Below, piece by piece: positions 1 to 12,359 of a DNA stretch of 64,000 nucleotides. Positions within the stretch are counted from its first letter, which is position 1. The number at the start of each line of letters is the position of its first letter. Origin of the DNA: Hymenopus coronatus (taxonomy: Eukaryota; Arthropoda; Insecta; Mantodea; Hymenopodidae); assembly GCA_030762935.1 (NCBI GenBank), contig CM060900.1, positions 437,589,259 to 437,653,258 of the forward strand, given 5' to 3'. The notes under the pieces are model-generated. The model was not told the DNA's origin. It did no database searches and was given only the letters and a program-made list of their open reading frames with translations. Position numbers and translations under genes: made by a program.

Positions 1-395
1 GCAGTTGCCTAACATAATGCGAAATATACCGATCTTCTTATTATTGCTAGAAAATTCAATTAATTAATACAAAACACGGTACTCATGATATTTGATTATA
101 GCTCACAAATGAAAGTACGTTTACTTGCTCATTAGAAATTCGCCGCTATTTTTGTAATTTTCTGTATTAAACCACCTTTTCAATACGTGGAACCATTGTT
201 TGTATGCCACCCAATCGCAAACATGCTTTCAAGTGTTCATTATTAAACTGAACTTCTATGAAATGATTCCGTGCCTTTTTCTTTAAGAAAAACTGTGTCT
301 CCTATACATAGGTTGTTCCAAACACGCACAAATTTTTGCTCCCGGGACGAAAATGTAAAAATGGTTTACACTTTTCCTGTTTTGCTGTTTATCCT
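1..395. other. AT-rich spacer, nothing recognised
   Basis: No coding signal, tRNA-like box or repeat shared with the rest of the window was recognised in this stretch. Confidence 0.5.
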
Positions 396-999
396 ATAAG
401 GAACACTGAAAGTGAACATTTTACTGTCTTGGGCATCTATAGAAAACCAGCATTTAACTGTCCTCCCCTTGCTTCGAGCTCTACAGTCATTTAAAGGTTG
501 CACAACACACCTGTTTTCTAGCATACTATTTCATTACACAGAGTTTTTCTCAAAACTACATTTTCACAATTTCAAAATGTTCCACGCGTCTGAGTTTTCG
601 TTTAAGAATTTTCCAGAATGTGCAGACGTATCTATTGTAATGTTACAAGGAAAACCAATAGTAATTTTTCAAAAAATATAGTTGTATGAAAAATGATTAA
701 CTTTAAGGATTAACATTTTTAGTTGCTAATATATATTAAAGTTATTGAAATGTCCCCGTTTAAAATTGCCGTGCGTGGTTCAAAGCTCCAATTCAGAAAG
801 TGTCAAAATTTTGAGATGCGTGGGACGTTTTGATTACGCATCATATATACATAAAAATAATTTACATCTTACAAAATATTTATCCAATTTGAATGAATTT
901 GGTATTCGTATTAACATAACACAAAAATCACAGTAAAACATTCAGAAAATCTATAAAGATATATAAAAAATTTGAAATTTCACTCCCAATGTCTCTTAA
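396..999 (+). mobile_element. R4 copy A: TTAA-flanked inverted-repeat DNA element
   Basis: The left end at 399-420 (AAGGAACACTGAAAGTGAAC) is inverted at the right end 970-999, which finishes in CACTCCCAATGTCTC followed by TTAA at 996-999. The left flank is ATAA, probably a mutated TTAA. The body is about 600 bp and aligns along its length with the reverse complement of 13313-14342. It has no transposase; frames at 412-681 and 745-936 lie inside it and resemble no protein I know. A non-autonomous Kolobok- or piggyBac-type element fits the TTAA flanks. The family assignment is inference. Confidence 0.65.
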
Positions 1000-2500
1000 C
1001 AACTCAATAACGTTTTGTAAATCTGTAATTTCTAACTGTAATTCCAAAGGAATTTCGAGGATATAGCAGCAAACACAACTACAAAAAATGCGTTTCCTTC
1101 CACCACCACCACCACCACCACCACCACTAGGCTGTAACTGGCTGCTCGCAGTGAGGTCTGTAAACAGCTCCGCACACCTTCAAGCGATCTTGCGGCGACT
1201 TGAGAAGCCTGTGCTAAGCGAGCATAGGCCTCAAAAATCTTAATTCCCCCAAGTTAGTTAAAACTCGGGCGCCATCTGTGGCTGGGAGCTGGAATACTAC
1301 ATACTAATTCTCTATGCCATGACGTAGTGTAGCCTTAAGAGAACCCGGGAATATAATTCCACAGCTTGTAGTATGGCGTGTTACCTCCATGCCACTATGA
1401 TGGTGTATGATACTTATGCTAGTGATTTCTTAGAGTAATTTGTGAAACGAAATGAAAACACACTGAAGTATTTTCCTTGTAACGATAATTACCATGGAAT
1501 ATTAAAAGACGCTTAGCTTCTGATTCTTATCGGAATAATAGACGGAACGTAATGTGATGACAAAGAAACTATCACAAAACTTCAGCAATAAATGCGTCAA
1601 AGAAGTTCCAGAAAAGAAGGAAAGTAAAACAGAATGCAAATTAAGAGGTTTCGAAGCTCATTACTGGACGGAAAAGGCGCTCTCTGAGGAAAAGAGTATT
1701 AAAAAGTCTCTCTGCATTGCCAAACAATGTCTGCTCATAAAACAGCCATTTTAAAATCAATTAGACTTTTGGAGGAACTAGAGCGTAGTTTTCGATGGCA
1801 GCAAACAATAGAAAAGCATATTTTCTTTAATGTGACGAGAGAACTGGTGGAATTAACAGGAGCTTCTTATTTTTTCAATGGTTGCCAAACAGCTGCAGAC
1901 CATTTCGTTTGAAGTAATATAACATTTTATGAAATGTTTGTTGTAAGTTTGGTGCTATTATATATATATATATATACTAGAGAATGTTTATCCAACTGCA
2001 TAATGCCACTGCAATTTAAGTTTGTGCTTCTTTGATCTGAAGACAGGAAATGCTTACTTCCTGACTCGCAGAAAAGCTTAATGTTGAAGAAGGTATTTTC
2101 TTTGTCATACGTCTAGAGTAGTGATGCCTAGAGGGTTATAAGATGGCTTGATGTTCTCCGGTACTAGGCAGTAGACGGCAAGCTGGAGTCCTGTCAGAGC
2201 AACCAATGTTATTTGGTAGTCTTCACTTTGGAGTTAACAAGGCCTAGTGTGTTTATACGCCGGGGGCGCTTTTTAGTAACCCAGGCATTGCCTAATGAAA
2301 AAACCCACGGAGGGCAACCTCCTTGGTTAAAGGGCTTCGCGTAGGTCCTAGCCCTCGAACCACAGACGATGGACTGAAAATGCTTGAAATGAAGGGATAA
2401 TTAGAAAGTAAGTATTCCAGAAGTAATATTCAGAGTACGTTCCCTATGTTTGCTAATTATGGGTATTGAACAAGATAATGAAAAATCTCCAATTATAGAA
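1000..2500. other. Spacer with a (CAC)n run and a (TA)n run
   Basis: About nine CAC triplets lie at roughly 1101-1128, followed by a GC-richer stretch to about 1420. A short TA run lies near 1961-1976. Small frames at 1554-1754 and 1727-1912 have no recognised homology. No gene is supported. Confidence 0.5.
1101..1128. repeat. (CAC)n microsatellite
   Basis: Uninterrupted CAC/CCA triplets, about nine units. Confidence 0.9.
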
Positions 2501-2504
2501 GACG

Positions 2505-2575
2505 GTTCTGTTGGATTTCGAACCGTGGACCCCCTACTCACATGTCCTTGTCTTGGCCACCTGTGTGGCATATAA
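2505..2575 (-). repeat. Possible tRNA-derived SINE head
   Basis: The reverse strand reads GGTGGCCAAGACAAGGAC, an A-box-like start, and then GGTTCGAAATCC, a B-box-like element, at tRNA-like spacing. There are no paired acceptor arms, so it is not a working tRNA gene. A SINE remnant is the best reading. Confidence 0.4.
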
Positions 2576-3060
2576 TTAAGATCGCAGCTTCATCAAATGC
2601 ATTATACCAAAATGAAGTCACATAAAGCGCATTATGTGTATCGCCTCCACATTTTTGTAAAGCAAATTGGATTTTCCTGAGAACCAATTTTTTCAACCCG
2701 AAGTTATTTAAAACAGTTAATTGTAAAATATTGTAATTATGTTAGACGGTGAGTTTAATTTAGCATTGTCTTGTACTGAGCATGAAGGCTCAAAAGACTA
2801 TGTAAGCAATTTAAAAACTGGCATTATGTATCATTAGAAACAAACAAATATTTCAGCTTTGATGTAAAATACTGCAAGATTGCTGTGATACTGTAAACAT
2901 TAAATATTGTCATTATTATAATTACTTTAATAAATGAATTTTATTTTCTTCCAAAATCATTAATTTTACAGAAATGATTAGTCCTCTAATTTTAAGGCAC
3001 AGAAAAATTCTTAAACAGGGTTTTTATCAAATTTCAATGAACTTACAAGAATGAGCAATT

Positions 3061-3455
3061 TTTCTCTCTTCGGTGTTTCTTTCGTTCCTCCTCTTTCTCT
3101 ATAACATTTTTCTCTGTTTCTTTCTCTCTCTCTCCCTTTCTTTCTTTATCTTTCTCGCTCCTTCTTTCTTTCTTTCTCTCTTTCTCTCTTTCTCCCTATT
3201 TCTTTCTCCCTTTCGCTATTTCTTTCTCTCTTTTACCTTTTCGTTTTTTCTCTCTCTTTCTTAATTACTCTTTCTTTCTATCATTCACCATTTCTTTATC
3301 TGTTTTCTTAATTCTTTCTCTCTCTTTCTCTCCTTACCTCTCTCCTTATTTATTTCTTCCTTTCTTTCTTTCTTTCTCTCTCTTGCCTTTCTAACTCTTT
3401 TTCTTTTTTCTTTCTCCCTTTTCCTCTATTTCTTTCTTTGCCTCTTTCTTTATTT
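3061..3455. repeat. Long polypyrimidine (CTTT/TCTC) tract
   Basis: About 390 bases of almost pure C and T on the plus strand, built from CTTT, TTTC and TCTC units with few purine interruptions. The open frames at 3073-3264 (plus) and 3350-3589 (minus) are low-complexity readings of this tract and are not genes. Confidence 0.9.
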
Positions 3456-4073
3456 CTTGGAGTCATCCATAATATAGAAAAATGTGACAAACACGCCGAT
3501 ATTACTTTCCGTAATGAACTGTTGGTTGTAAGGTATCTCAATGCGGTCTTGTGCCCAGATACTTGTAGCCTTGGTGCGGGAAAAGTCATTATCAGTGCCT
3601 CGCTTAGTGCCCAGTAGGCAGCTGATCGTTGAGCGGAAGATAGTACTAAATTAAGCCGTTACGGCTTAAATCTTCATAATTTTTTCGTCGGATAGGGTTC
3701 CTACGGTAGAAAGCCTAGACACGGGTATTCTTGTTTTCGGTGTATTTTACTATGAAAAATTGTAGCTCAATCTGCGATATCAATGTGACGATGACTCCTT
3801 GTGAGCTATCATGCCAGCATGCCAGCATTACATTAAATTCCCCAATTGACTGGCAGTTTTCTCTAGTAGAAGAAAAGGAGAAGTCAAACTATTTTAGATG
3901 GCACAACCCAGTGAAACTTACAAATGCACACATGGATTGTATGAAAGAACAATTGATTGCCATAGTTGGATTAGTGAAAGGTGCATTGCCTTCAAAACGG
4001 TTGTATTCTTTTCCATGGGGATGTACCTACCGTTTAATTTTGGCTATATTACTGTATATATTGCTATTTTTCC
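3456..4073. other. Unassigned spacer
   Basis: Contains most of a 148-codon frame (3731-4177) whose last third runs into an R1 repeat. No homology or codon pattern supports it as a gene. Confidence 0.45.
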
Positions 4074-5330
4074 AGCACGTACGTACAATTTACTTAGTCA
4101 GTAGAGAAGGTATTGTATTTCAACCAAAAGTTCGATATCGAGATTTCACCAGAAATACATGGTTTCAGGGCCCATGAATAAAAAGCATGTTTAGAAAAAG
4201 ATCCTGTGTGTATGGACAGCAGAACTCGGATCGACAGCATAGCTCAAAATTAGTACGTAAGTTTAGTAACTTCCAAGGATGCATTACGAAAATATTTAAA
4301 AGTCTCCACCATAAACTACCCTTCACGTGGAACATTTTTCGAAGTTTTTGAGTCAATAGAATTACTTTAATGATTCTGATTAAAATTATTTACATAGCAG
4401 ATAGAATGAATATCCTAAATTTCTTGGGAACAGCCCCTGAAGTCCTCTACACTCCGAATGAATTTTCCATTAGTGGTAAACTGCAACAACTTAATGAAAC
4501 AAAAGTGCAGGTCTCGTTAAAATACACAATTTATGTCATGTACAAATATTTTAGATACTATTTCGTTCATGACACTTAATCATAGGAAGTGGCCAATTCA
4601 GTACATTGCCGCGTAAAATTCTAACATTGGAACTCATTATCTGTGCATTTTAATGGTTTTTTATCACACCCTCATGCAATTGTTTTTCAAAATTAATCGC
4701 ACCCACGTCCATTTGTTTTCTCTCTGAACATCAGTGTGCAGTGATGTTCTCGTGCATAATGATGGAAGTTCCAACAGACATATTAATTGCAATCATGTTT
4801 TACTAAACCAAAATAATAGAATGTAGTAATACAAAGAGGTTTGTGTTTATTTTACGCTACAATAATATAATGTAGCAATACATAGAAATCTGAAATTTAT
4901 GATATGGATATCAAGTTACAGTGATTTTGGCGCAAGTTGCTCGTGAATTTATCGATAAAAGTTGAAGCTCTCGTTATATTACTTATGATAATTATTTCCG
5001 AGACATTCCCTCTTATTGGTTTAAATTTTAAAATACTTGAACTTTTCTCAAATTGGAAATCCTCAGTCGTTTCATATCTCCTTTTTATACTTCTGGCCAT
5101 GAAAAGATATCTAAATTTGAATGACAATAGCGACAGCTTTTAAAAGACTTGACTGTCGCTTTAGCCTAGTGGATATTCTTATTTCCCTACAACTTATAAG
5201 GAATTAAGTAATAAAACCTTTTCTGGTAATGTCTATTTTGATTAGCAGATGTAGATAAAATAATAACGTTTTGTAAGAATGGTTTGTTTACAGAACAGAT
5301 AAATAAAATCATGGGAATGGAACTCATCAA
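4074..5330 (+). repeat. R1 repeat copy, interrupted
   Basis: R1-type order: GTAGAGAAGGTATTGTAT start, the TCGATATCGAG block, GACAGCATAGCTCAAAA, GATTCTGATTAAAAT, then ATTTCCGAGACATTCCC and the tail with GTTTGTTTACAGAACAG. About 440 bp from roughly 4548 to 4990 does not match other copies, so this is probably an insertion. No coding capacity is seen. Confidence 0.7.
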
Positions 5331-6166
5331 ATTCTTTTCGGAATTGATTTTTTGTTATAATTTGATTTTTACACTTTTTCCGAATTCTCGGAGCTCGAAA
5401 ATTCTTTCGTCTGAGGCAGCGAACATACGACTTCGTGTGTTCAATGATATTACAATCTCTTTGGCTAGTTGTTCTGTTCAAACGATATGAGCCAATGTCA
5501 TTTCCAGTAACATTTGAAGATTTTATTATGTGATACTCTCATACGCTGTTTTTGCGGTCTTAGTTGATTGATAGTAGCTAAAGCAACCAAATGTGCAGTA
5601 TGATGGCGTCTGGATGTCGTAAGCTATTTTCTTTCTGATGAGCTTTCGGTTGCTTTGGAGAGTACTTACTCTAGTGTAAATATGACCTATTCGCAGGGCA
5701 TATTCTATTTCTATAGTGCAGCTTCGACTTTGTATTCACCAAATTAATTAAGGTAATTTGGTGACATTATTCCAAGTCCCACCCTGAAGCAGGGCTCAAA
5801 GCATAGCCCAATGCTAAAGGCAAAGCGATTTATGAAACTAACCTCAAATGACCCTAGTGTGTGCAAGAAAATTAAAACTTTGTTTCCGAACAGCGTTTCT
5901 AAGTGAGTATTTTTGAAAAAGCAATGCAAATTAGGGGTTTTGTGAAGACTTCTAAATCCGTTCCGCAATAAAAGTAAACTGTTACCGGTGAATCTAATGC
6001 ATTGTTAAATTATGGAGTCTGAGACTTCAAGAGCTTAAGACATTGTAAGTTGCCATTGGGGTATGTCATCCCAAAATGAATTTAAGTCCTTCTTAAGTGC
6101 TTTATCGGCGAAAAATATAAGTCAGTTAGGGGATATAATGCCGTGCTAGCACGTTGCTATGATAGC
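5331..6166. other. Spacer, nothing recognised
   Basis: AT-rich DNA with only short chance frames between an R1 copy and the Kolobok-type element. Confidence 0.5.
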
Positions 6167-8479
6167 TTAAGGGGAACCTAGGACAGATTATACTGATTTC
6201 TACAATTTTTATTCAATCTTTTTGAAATTTTGTATGCTGGTTCACATCATTATGAATAGCATTTTATGTAAATTTCAATAAATTTGATGAAAATATTTTT
6301 CATATATGAACAATTTTGTGTTTTTCATATGACAATATTTGAAAAAATGTAAAATACTTCTTGCGGTACAACTTTTTTTTTCCTCAGTAGCATTTGTTCA
6401 CATTAATCTTTGAACTACTAAGAAGTAATCCTAGTATGCTTTTTTCATTTTGGGCATTGAATGAAAAATTATTGATTATAATCATTAATACATATATTTC
6501 AGCAAAAAAACTCAAAATATTTGGGATTAATAGCACCACAGTGTCCAAGTTTTACATGCTAGTCCAAAAAGGATACTACAACTTCTTTAGATAGTACTGT
6601 AGAACAATTGTACCAAGTTTCATGCAAAAGTAAAGAAAACTGTCCCGGATGGGATATTTTACACATTGAGAAAACATAACTTTTATACTGGAAACATTAA
6701 TTCCAACTAATTTACCGGGTGTAAACGGTTAAAATTGTCCTGCACCATAGCTCTTTCCCACCACCTTCTTCTTAGTCTCCTCTGCAGACACTTTCAACAT
6801 CTTCTTCTTCTTTCTGGTGGACTTCAGCTGTTCTGATGTGGAGCGACGACTTTCATACTTTCTACGTGAATCTCTTTTGTGAGCAATTTTTCTTCCTAAT
6901 TCTGTAATTTCTTCTCCAGTTGAACTGGCTTTTGTTTATTGTGAAGCAATGCATCCCATATCAATAACTGCTATATCTAACCTTTTTCTAGAAACAAAGG
7001 TTTCCTTAGGGCACTTTCTCCAAATTGAAGAATGCAAACTTTCATTTGCTTTCTGGGTTCCACCTTGGGTGCATCTTGACAAAAGCTCAGTGGAGGCTAG
7101 TCTTTGGTACAATGGAAATATTTTGACTAGCATAGCAGAAGAAAACTGTATAGGCATATTCTTATGGCTCTCTGGCTTTTTTGCTTCTGCAATACTTCTG
7201 TTGTAGAAGCACCATGAATCTTTTCCTGAAGGACATTTCCTATGGTTTTTTTTCTTATGCTCTCTGATTCAGCTGCTAAGACATGCATATGCTTAGTGAA
7301 TGTTTTGGAATCTATTATATCTAAATTCATACACATGCAAAATCTTTCCATTGTTCTGTGACCACCACCAATTTTTATAAATGACTCCACACATCTTCTA
7401 TTTACATCAAATGCAACATTTTTACTTTTAGAATCACTGTTTACTTTAGGGCTGGAGTACACATCGGAAAATATTTTGTCACAATTGTTACATTTTACAG
7501 TAAGCTTACATGCTAGGCCCTTGTTTTCTCCTGTTTCTATAATCAAAGACTTCTCTCCACATTCATCACATATTATATTACTACATAGCTCATTAAGAAT
7601 TTGTGAATGTAGTAATTTGTTTTCACATAGATTAGGCTGTGTAACTGATGATATTGTTTCAAAAAGTTTGAGCTTTTTGTCACTAGTAGAAATTATTTCC
7701 AGTGTACTGGCATGTTTGGGCAATGTATTATGTAGCACTGCAGTAGATAATGAGTTTTCTGTGCTAGCATTTGTATCTATGTGATCACATGGCAATGTTG
7801 ATGGACCAGGTTGTGGTTCTATAGTTTCTTTGGAAATTCCCTTCCATCTTTTTTCAATATTATTCAGAGCTTTGAGTTTCTTTTTACTCATCCTACCTGT
7901 GGGTTTCCTCCAGCTTGCACTGATTTTATGCATTGAAAATACCAATAAATAAACTTCTAAGGCACAGAAACCAATAACCTCACAAATCCAATGTGCATGT
8001 AAACATAAATCACAATAATTAAAATCTAATTAAAAAGGCAAAATGTTATAAGTAAATTGTAAACATATTTAAATATTATTATAAGCAGTTTTACTGGTGT
8101 GAAATTACATGTATAGTTTTGATTCTAAAATATTATGGCTTTATTTTGAACTCTTGATCAAGTTTTGTTGTAGTAGTTGCAGTAAAGGACACCAGATGGA
8201 AGCAAAAACCAATACACACTGATTATGGCGCAAATTTGAACAAATTTTGGACAGAAAGTACTTATCTTTGAAGTAGGAACAAAAAATGGGCGTGGCTGGT
8301 ATTTAAACTGCCTTGCAGGGGTTTGTAAAAATGGCTGCTAAACCCTTTAAAAAGGTTCTGATCACCATACAACTCAGTTAAAGGTATGAATAACATAATA
8401 AACAACTAATTTTTGCAGAAATCAAAAAATCAAAAATTTTGGCCATTTTGGCTAAAACATCTGTCCTAGGTCCCCTTAA
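6167..8479 (-). mobile_element. Kolobok-type DNA transposon, internally deleted
   Basis: The two ends are inverted copies. The left end is TTAAGGGGAACCTAGGACAG (6167-6186), and the right end, read from the other strand, is TTAAGGGGACCTAGGACAG (8461-8479); they differ by one extra A on the left. TTAA lies at both edges (6167-6170 and 8476-8479), matching the TTAA target duplication that defines Kolobok and piggyBac elements. The reverse strand carries pieces of a transposase with an N-terminal zinc ribbon and the C-terminal GGTQ-ANES-IW-CPK block. I place this block in the Kolobok group, whose domain is also labelled Mutator-like in protein family databases. At about 2.3 kb it is shorter than a full element. 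Confidence 0.75.
6729..7945 (-). pseudogene. Broken Kolobok/Mutator-like transposase
   Basis: This is the reading strand of the transposon at 6167-8479. From the 7945 end, 272 codons are open to 7127: a basic N-terminus, a zinc ribbon with Cys126-x2-Cys129 and Cys152-x2-Cys155, then DVNRRCV (about 180-186) and GGGH (193-196), typical of the N-terminal half of this transposase group. The frame is then lost. From 7157 another frame gives YQRLAS, GGTQKANES and IWRKCPK, the family's C-terminal block, stopped by TAA at 6936-6938. Beyond that stop the same frame continues through a Lys/Arg-rich tail to KSYGAGQF and a final stop at 6729-6731. The catalytic DDE middle, normally between the two blocks, is missing. 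The product cannot be active. M1 or M19 could be the original start. Confidence 0.75.
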
Positions 8480-8834
8480 TAGATTAAATTACTGGAATTA
8501 AACTGAACAATCCGAGGTTTAAATTCGCCTAGGGTATAGAATTTTTCAGTCTGATACTTCCTTTCCAGTTTTTTTTTTTTATTATTTAAAAAAATAAACA
8601 AAGTGGGAAAGAAAGGATGAAATCTTGCTAGCACTGACTTCCCCCCTTTTAATATCACACATACCGTGTCTCAGTTGTACCGACACTCCCTCCGTTTTAG
8701 AGTAGAGTAGCGTGGTGTATTTATTGGTGTTAACCATTTTATGTCCTGGATCCCATAAACCGCAAGGGTAAAATAAATCATACATACTTAATTATGCATT
8801 ATAATACATATTACATTTTATATTCACCACATTA
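8480..8834. other. Spacer with T-rich run
   Basis: A run of 13 T occurs near 8568-8580. No tRNA-like box or coding signal was recognised. Confidence 0.45.
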
Positions 8835-9652
8835 AGCTTCAAACCTTAGAGGACTTGGATTTTGCTGATGTTTGCTTGCTCTCCCATAGTTTTGAAGATA
8901 AACAAAATAAGTTCAACACCTGATCAGAAGTAATAAAATGGGCTCATCTGAAAATAAATACAAAGAAAACTAAAGATATGGGATTAAATAGTAATCAGGC
9001 GTGTAAAACCGTAATAAATGACAATATCGATTCTGTTCAAGGATGTAAATATTTGAATAGAATGATTTGATAAGGATGGTGAAGCTCTTGAGGATGATAA
9101 AAACCGAATAAAAAAAGAAATAGCACATTCGTTTAGTTATACTCAATCCTGAATTCTTATATCATATCTAAACATATTAAAACTAAAATATTTAACGATA
9201 ATGTGAAATCAGCTTTACTATGTGGTTGTGAAACACGGAAAACAATTAAAACTATGCAAAATAAACTTCAGACATTTCTAAATAGATATCTACGAAAATG
9301 TTTGCAAATTAGATGGCCAGATATAATCTCAACCTCGGAACTAAGGAAGGTAACAAATCAAAAATACATTACAATATAAATCAAAAGAAGAAAATGGAAT
9401 TGGATAGGGCATACATTAAAAAAAGAAGATGGGGGTCGTAGAAAGAATGGCTTTGCACTGAAATTCTAAGGGTAGGAGACCAAGAGGAAGACCAAAAAAT
9501 ACATGGAAGAGAACAGTTCTTGAAGTTAATAAAGAAATGAGAACTTGGAATGAAGTGAAGAGGTTGGCTACAACTAGGTTCCAATGGAAATATTTTGTGA
9601 ATGCCCTATGCTCCTCTTGAGGAGTTACTGGAGATTGATTGGTTTGATTAAG
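8835..9652 (+). pseudogene. LINE reverse transcriptase, C-terminal fragment
   Basis: Translation in shifting frames gives LEDLDFADVCLLSH near 8846, the FADD catalytic box with its second Asp changed to Val. It continues with KINTKKTKDM, then after a frameshift KSALLCGCETRK (canonical LLYGCETW), LNRYLRKCLQIRWPDIIS, RRKWNWIGHTLKK, RPRGRPKNTWKR and finally VNALCSS before stops near 9620. This is the palm end and C-terminal tail of a non-LTR retrotransposon polymerase. At least three frameshifts and several stops disable it. The 5' part is absent, as expected from 5' truncation during target-primed reverse transcription. The clade is not assigned. Frames on the minus strand at 9381-9829 are shadows of it. 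Confidence 0.85.
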
Positions 9653-10820
9653 ATTTAGAGTTATAAAAAAGAGGGAGAAAAACACAAAAGCGCCAGAAAC
9701 AAAAGCCACAAAATCATAAATAAGGAAGAATAGAAAAACACGAGAGAGAGAGAGAAAAAAAGAAAAAACAGAAGGAAATTTGAGCACACGCACATGCCAT
9801 TGTTTAGAAACCAAACAAATATCCGCCACCTAAGATACTAACCCTTGTCCTTCTTCCTACATTCCGATCTGAGCTGCATCACCTTTTGTAAAAATGCATC
9901 TATCCCTTCCTTGTCCCCAAAAAACCAACAAAACTAGCTTAGTTAGTGGTGTAAAATGTGATCGCTCCATAAAACACCAATACCTACAGCTGCTATTATT
10001 AATCAATATACCAGAATATTTTATCGGTTCTGGAAAATGCACGGTCAGCTGTGGATTATACAGACATGGTTGCGCATTAGTTGGTGGAGATTTAAGAGCG
10101 CCGAGAGCAGAAATACATATCTGTTGGAGATGATATTTAAATTCAACATCGCGAAACATAATTGAGTACTCTTTGTTCCGTAGTAAACATACGAGAATGT
10201 TGGTGGTCTTGAGTCATGATTGTAACTCTCGCCAACACCACGGTTTGCTAAAGGGAAAGAAGATACAAAGCTGGTGAACTCAGTTTTGTTTGCGGTGCTT
10301 TGGCTTAATATACACTTTTACGTGAAGCTGCGGAACGTAATTGTTCATTGAAGTGAAGGGAAGTAATGTAGAGGAAACATGCCAGGGCAGCTCCCTGTGT
10401 TCGCTTGCTGTTAACAACGGAAAATATACCTGACTAGCAAGAATGAGCTTCTCCTTTCAGATTGAAACAAATAGTTAACTAAGCCAAAGGCACACTTAAA
10501 TAGAGCAAGATAACAAGTTACTCAATAAAACGGTCGGTCTTCATTTCCATCTTTAGCGTTAGCAGCACCGTATTAATGCTAACCTACAAGTGCCTTGTAG
10601 TATTGTGGAACGAAGATTATTTCATTTAACTTATTAGGTTTAAAAAGCAAAACTGAATTATTACTTTGTATTCACATTTTCATGTTACAATTGCGAAATG
10701 ATATGCAGGAAAAAATGCGTTTTATCTTAATGACTATGCATAAAGTTTTTGTTTTCTAATATTACAATATCAAATTGATCAATGCTTTCATAAGGTCAGT
10801 ATAAATATAAAAATGAGTAT
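9653..10820. other. Spacer, nothing recognised
   Basis: Unique-looking sequence with overlapping short frames at 9857-10159 (minus) and 9894-10133 (plus). Neither resembles a known protein. Confidence 0.45.
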
Positions 10821-10822
10821 AC

Positions 10823-10906
10823 CAGGTGGTCAAACAGCGGCACATTTCACGTGTGCAGATATCCCTTGCAGAACTCAACGGTGCAGATCCAAGTTCCAGG
10901 TAAACT
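10823..10906 (+). repeat. Single arm of the foldback element
   Basis: CGTGTGCAGATATCCCTT and GCAGAACTCAACGG match the arms at 23473-23655 and 34211-34303, with about 20 bases missing between them. No second arm lies nearby, so this is a fragment or solo arm. Confidence 0.5.
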
Positions 10907-11033
10907 AGAGGCAGTAGGGAATTGGTGCATCAGCGTGATTAACCTTCCTTTCACTACTCTTACTTAACAACGAAGAAGATGACGATACAACAATAATAAC
11001 CATACTACTACTACTTCTGCAGCTGCTACAACT

Positions 11034-11154
11034 GCCATTTATAATAATATTAATAATACAACAATAATAATAATAATATAATAGTAATAATAATAATACT
11101 GATAATGATAATATTATTATTATTATTATTAATAATAATAATAATAATATAACA
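11034..11154. repeat. (AAT)n/(ATT)n microsatellite
   Basis: About 120 bases of AAT and ATT triplets with inversions and a few interruptions, so it can fold on itself. Confidence 0.9.
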
Positions 11155-11899
11155 ACTTCAAGCTAGCATAACAGTGAAAGGCTACGTACTCTGATGTTTG
11201 CAGCTTTTTGTTGCGGCTCTTTAATGTTTTGATTTAATGCCACAATTCGTATAGCCCATAATGCTATACAAGTACAGCGTAGATTTAGTAAAAATAGTTA
11301 AGGGCCCAAACTGGTATTTAAAGGCATTTTGTTTATGTCAATCTGAAAAGTTAGCTTCTTGTCTCGAAAATAAAGTCCTAAGTAATTGGATGGTGAACAT
11401 TGTAAGACAGTTTCAGACTGTGTACTCGGTTATGGTCTATCATCTGGATTGCGATATCTAGTGCTAGCCTGAGAACTGCCCCTCAATGAGCGTGATTCTT
11501 TACAAATGACGTGGATGCTTGCTCAAGGAAAAGACTACTCCCTGTGGACATTAGAGGGCTGCCTAGTCGACAGAGTGGGCCGAGTTTTCGAGCTTAGAAC
11601 TGTAACGGACTTCCGCGCGTCTCTGTGGTCTTTTTACGGCCCGAAACTCGTGGATTCCCTTCACTTCATCTTTTTCTCATGGGCTGCAATAGTTCGATGT
11701 AGGTCGCAGTGCATGAGGTGGCTCAATTAATTAAAATATGTTGGAAAATCGTCAATGTATATATTAACTTGGGGTGATGGTATTTTATTGGAGATGTTCC
11801 TGTTGTATTTTTGGAAGATACTGAACATAAAAACCAAGTTTGCTTTTTAACCGATTTTTAGTTTTTGCATTATACTATTCACAGTCACACTTCCTCGCG

Positions 11900-11901
<2 letters not shown>

Positions 11902-11943
<42 letters not shown>

Positions 11944-11945
11944 CA
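11902..11945. repeat. (AC)n microsatellite
   Basis: About 20 AC units with one G interruption near the end. I saw no R1 sequence around this one. Confidence 0.9.
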
Positions 11946-12359
11946 CTGATTATCGGATACTTATTCGGCAATCTCTTAGTATTAGTTCAGGAGAAACAAA
12001 AGAGCGCCACTTGAAAATTTATATCTTAAAATCCTGGGAAATCTAATTTAACAGTAGCAAATATTTTGGAAATCTTTAGACTTCCATTAAACATCCTTTT
12101 TCGGTAAGCAAAATCCGTGCTAAGTATGACAGTTACTTTGAACTCTAGTTCTCTCATACATGTAGAAGTACGACAACAGACTTTACGTCCACTATTTGGT
12201 AACACAGTTATCGCGAGAGGTGCCAATAGTATATTACCTTAAGTTGCCAAAAAGCAGAACCTTTCAAAATATTGATACTATGCTAAGCGCCTTATGTGCA
12301 GGCAACTTCGTTGGCATTATAGCCTAGGGGGAAAAACTCACTCCAAAGGCTATGCAGGT

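Larger units (their letters stand above)
10907..12357. other. Spacer with two microsatellites
   Basis: Holds an (AAT/ATT)n tract and an (AC)n tract. A GC-richer 75-codon frame at 11506-11730 has no recognised homolog. No gene can be supported. Confidence 0.45.

Noticed and set aside
1240..1290. GGCGCCATCTGTGG, also seen reversed near 40230 and 61375 as CAGATGGCGC
   Set aside because: Only about 10 bases are shared and flanks do not align, so no repeat family can be claimed.
3731..4177. 148-codon open frame, one of the longest in the window
   Set aside because: Its C-terminal third is the start of an R1 repeat copy, there is no recognisable domain, and composition is that of AT-rich non-coding DNA.
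9381..9829. Minus-strand frames of 67 and 137 codons
   Set aside because: They are antisense to the LINE polymerase fragment at 8835-9652 and to purine-rich DNA after it.
11506..11730. GC-richer 74-residue frame that could be an exon
   Set aside because: No recognisable domain and no convincing splice or start context. It remains possible but unsupported.
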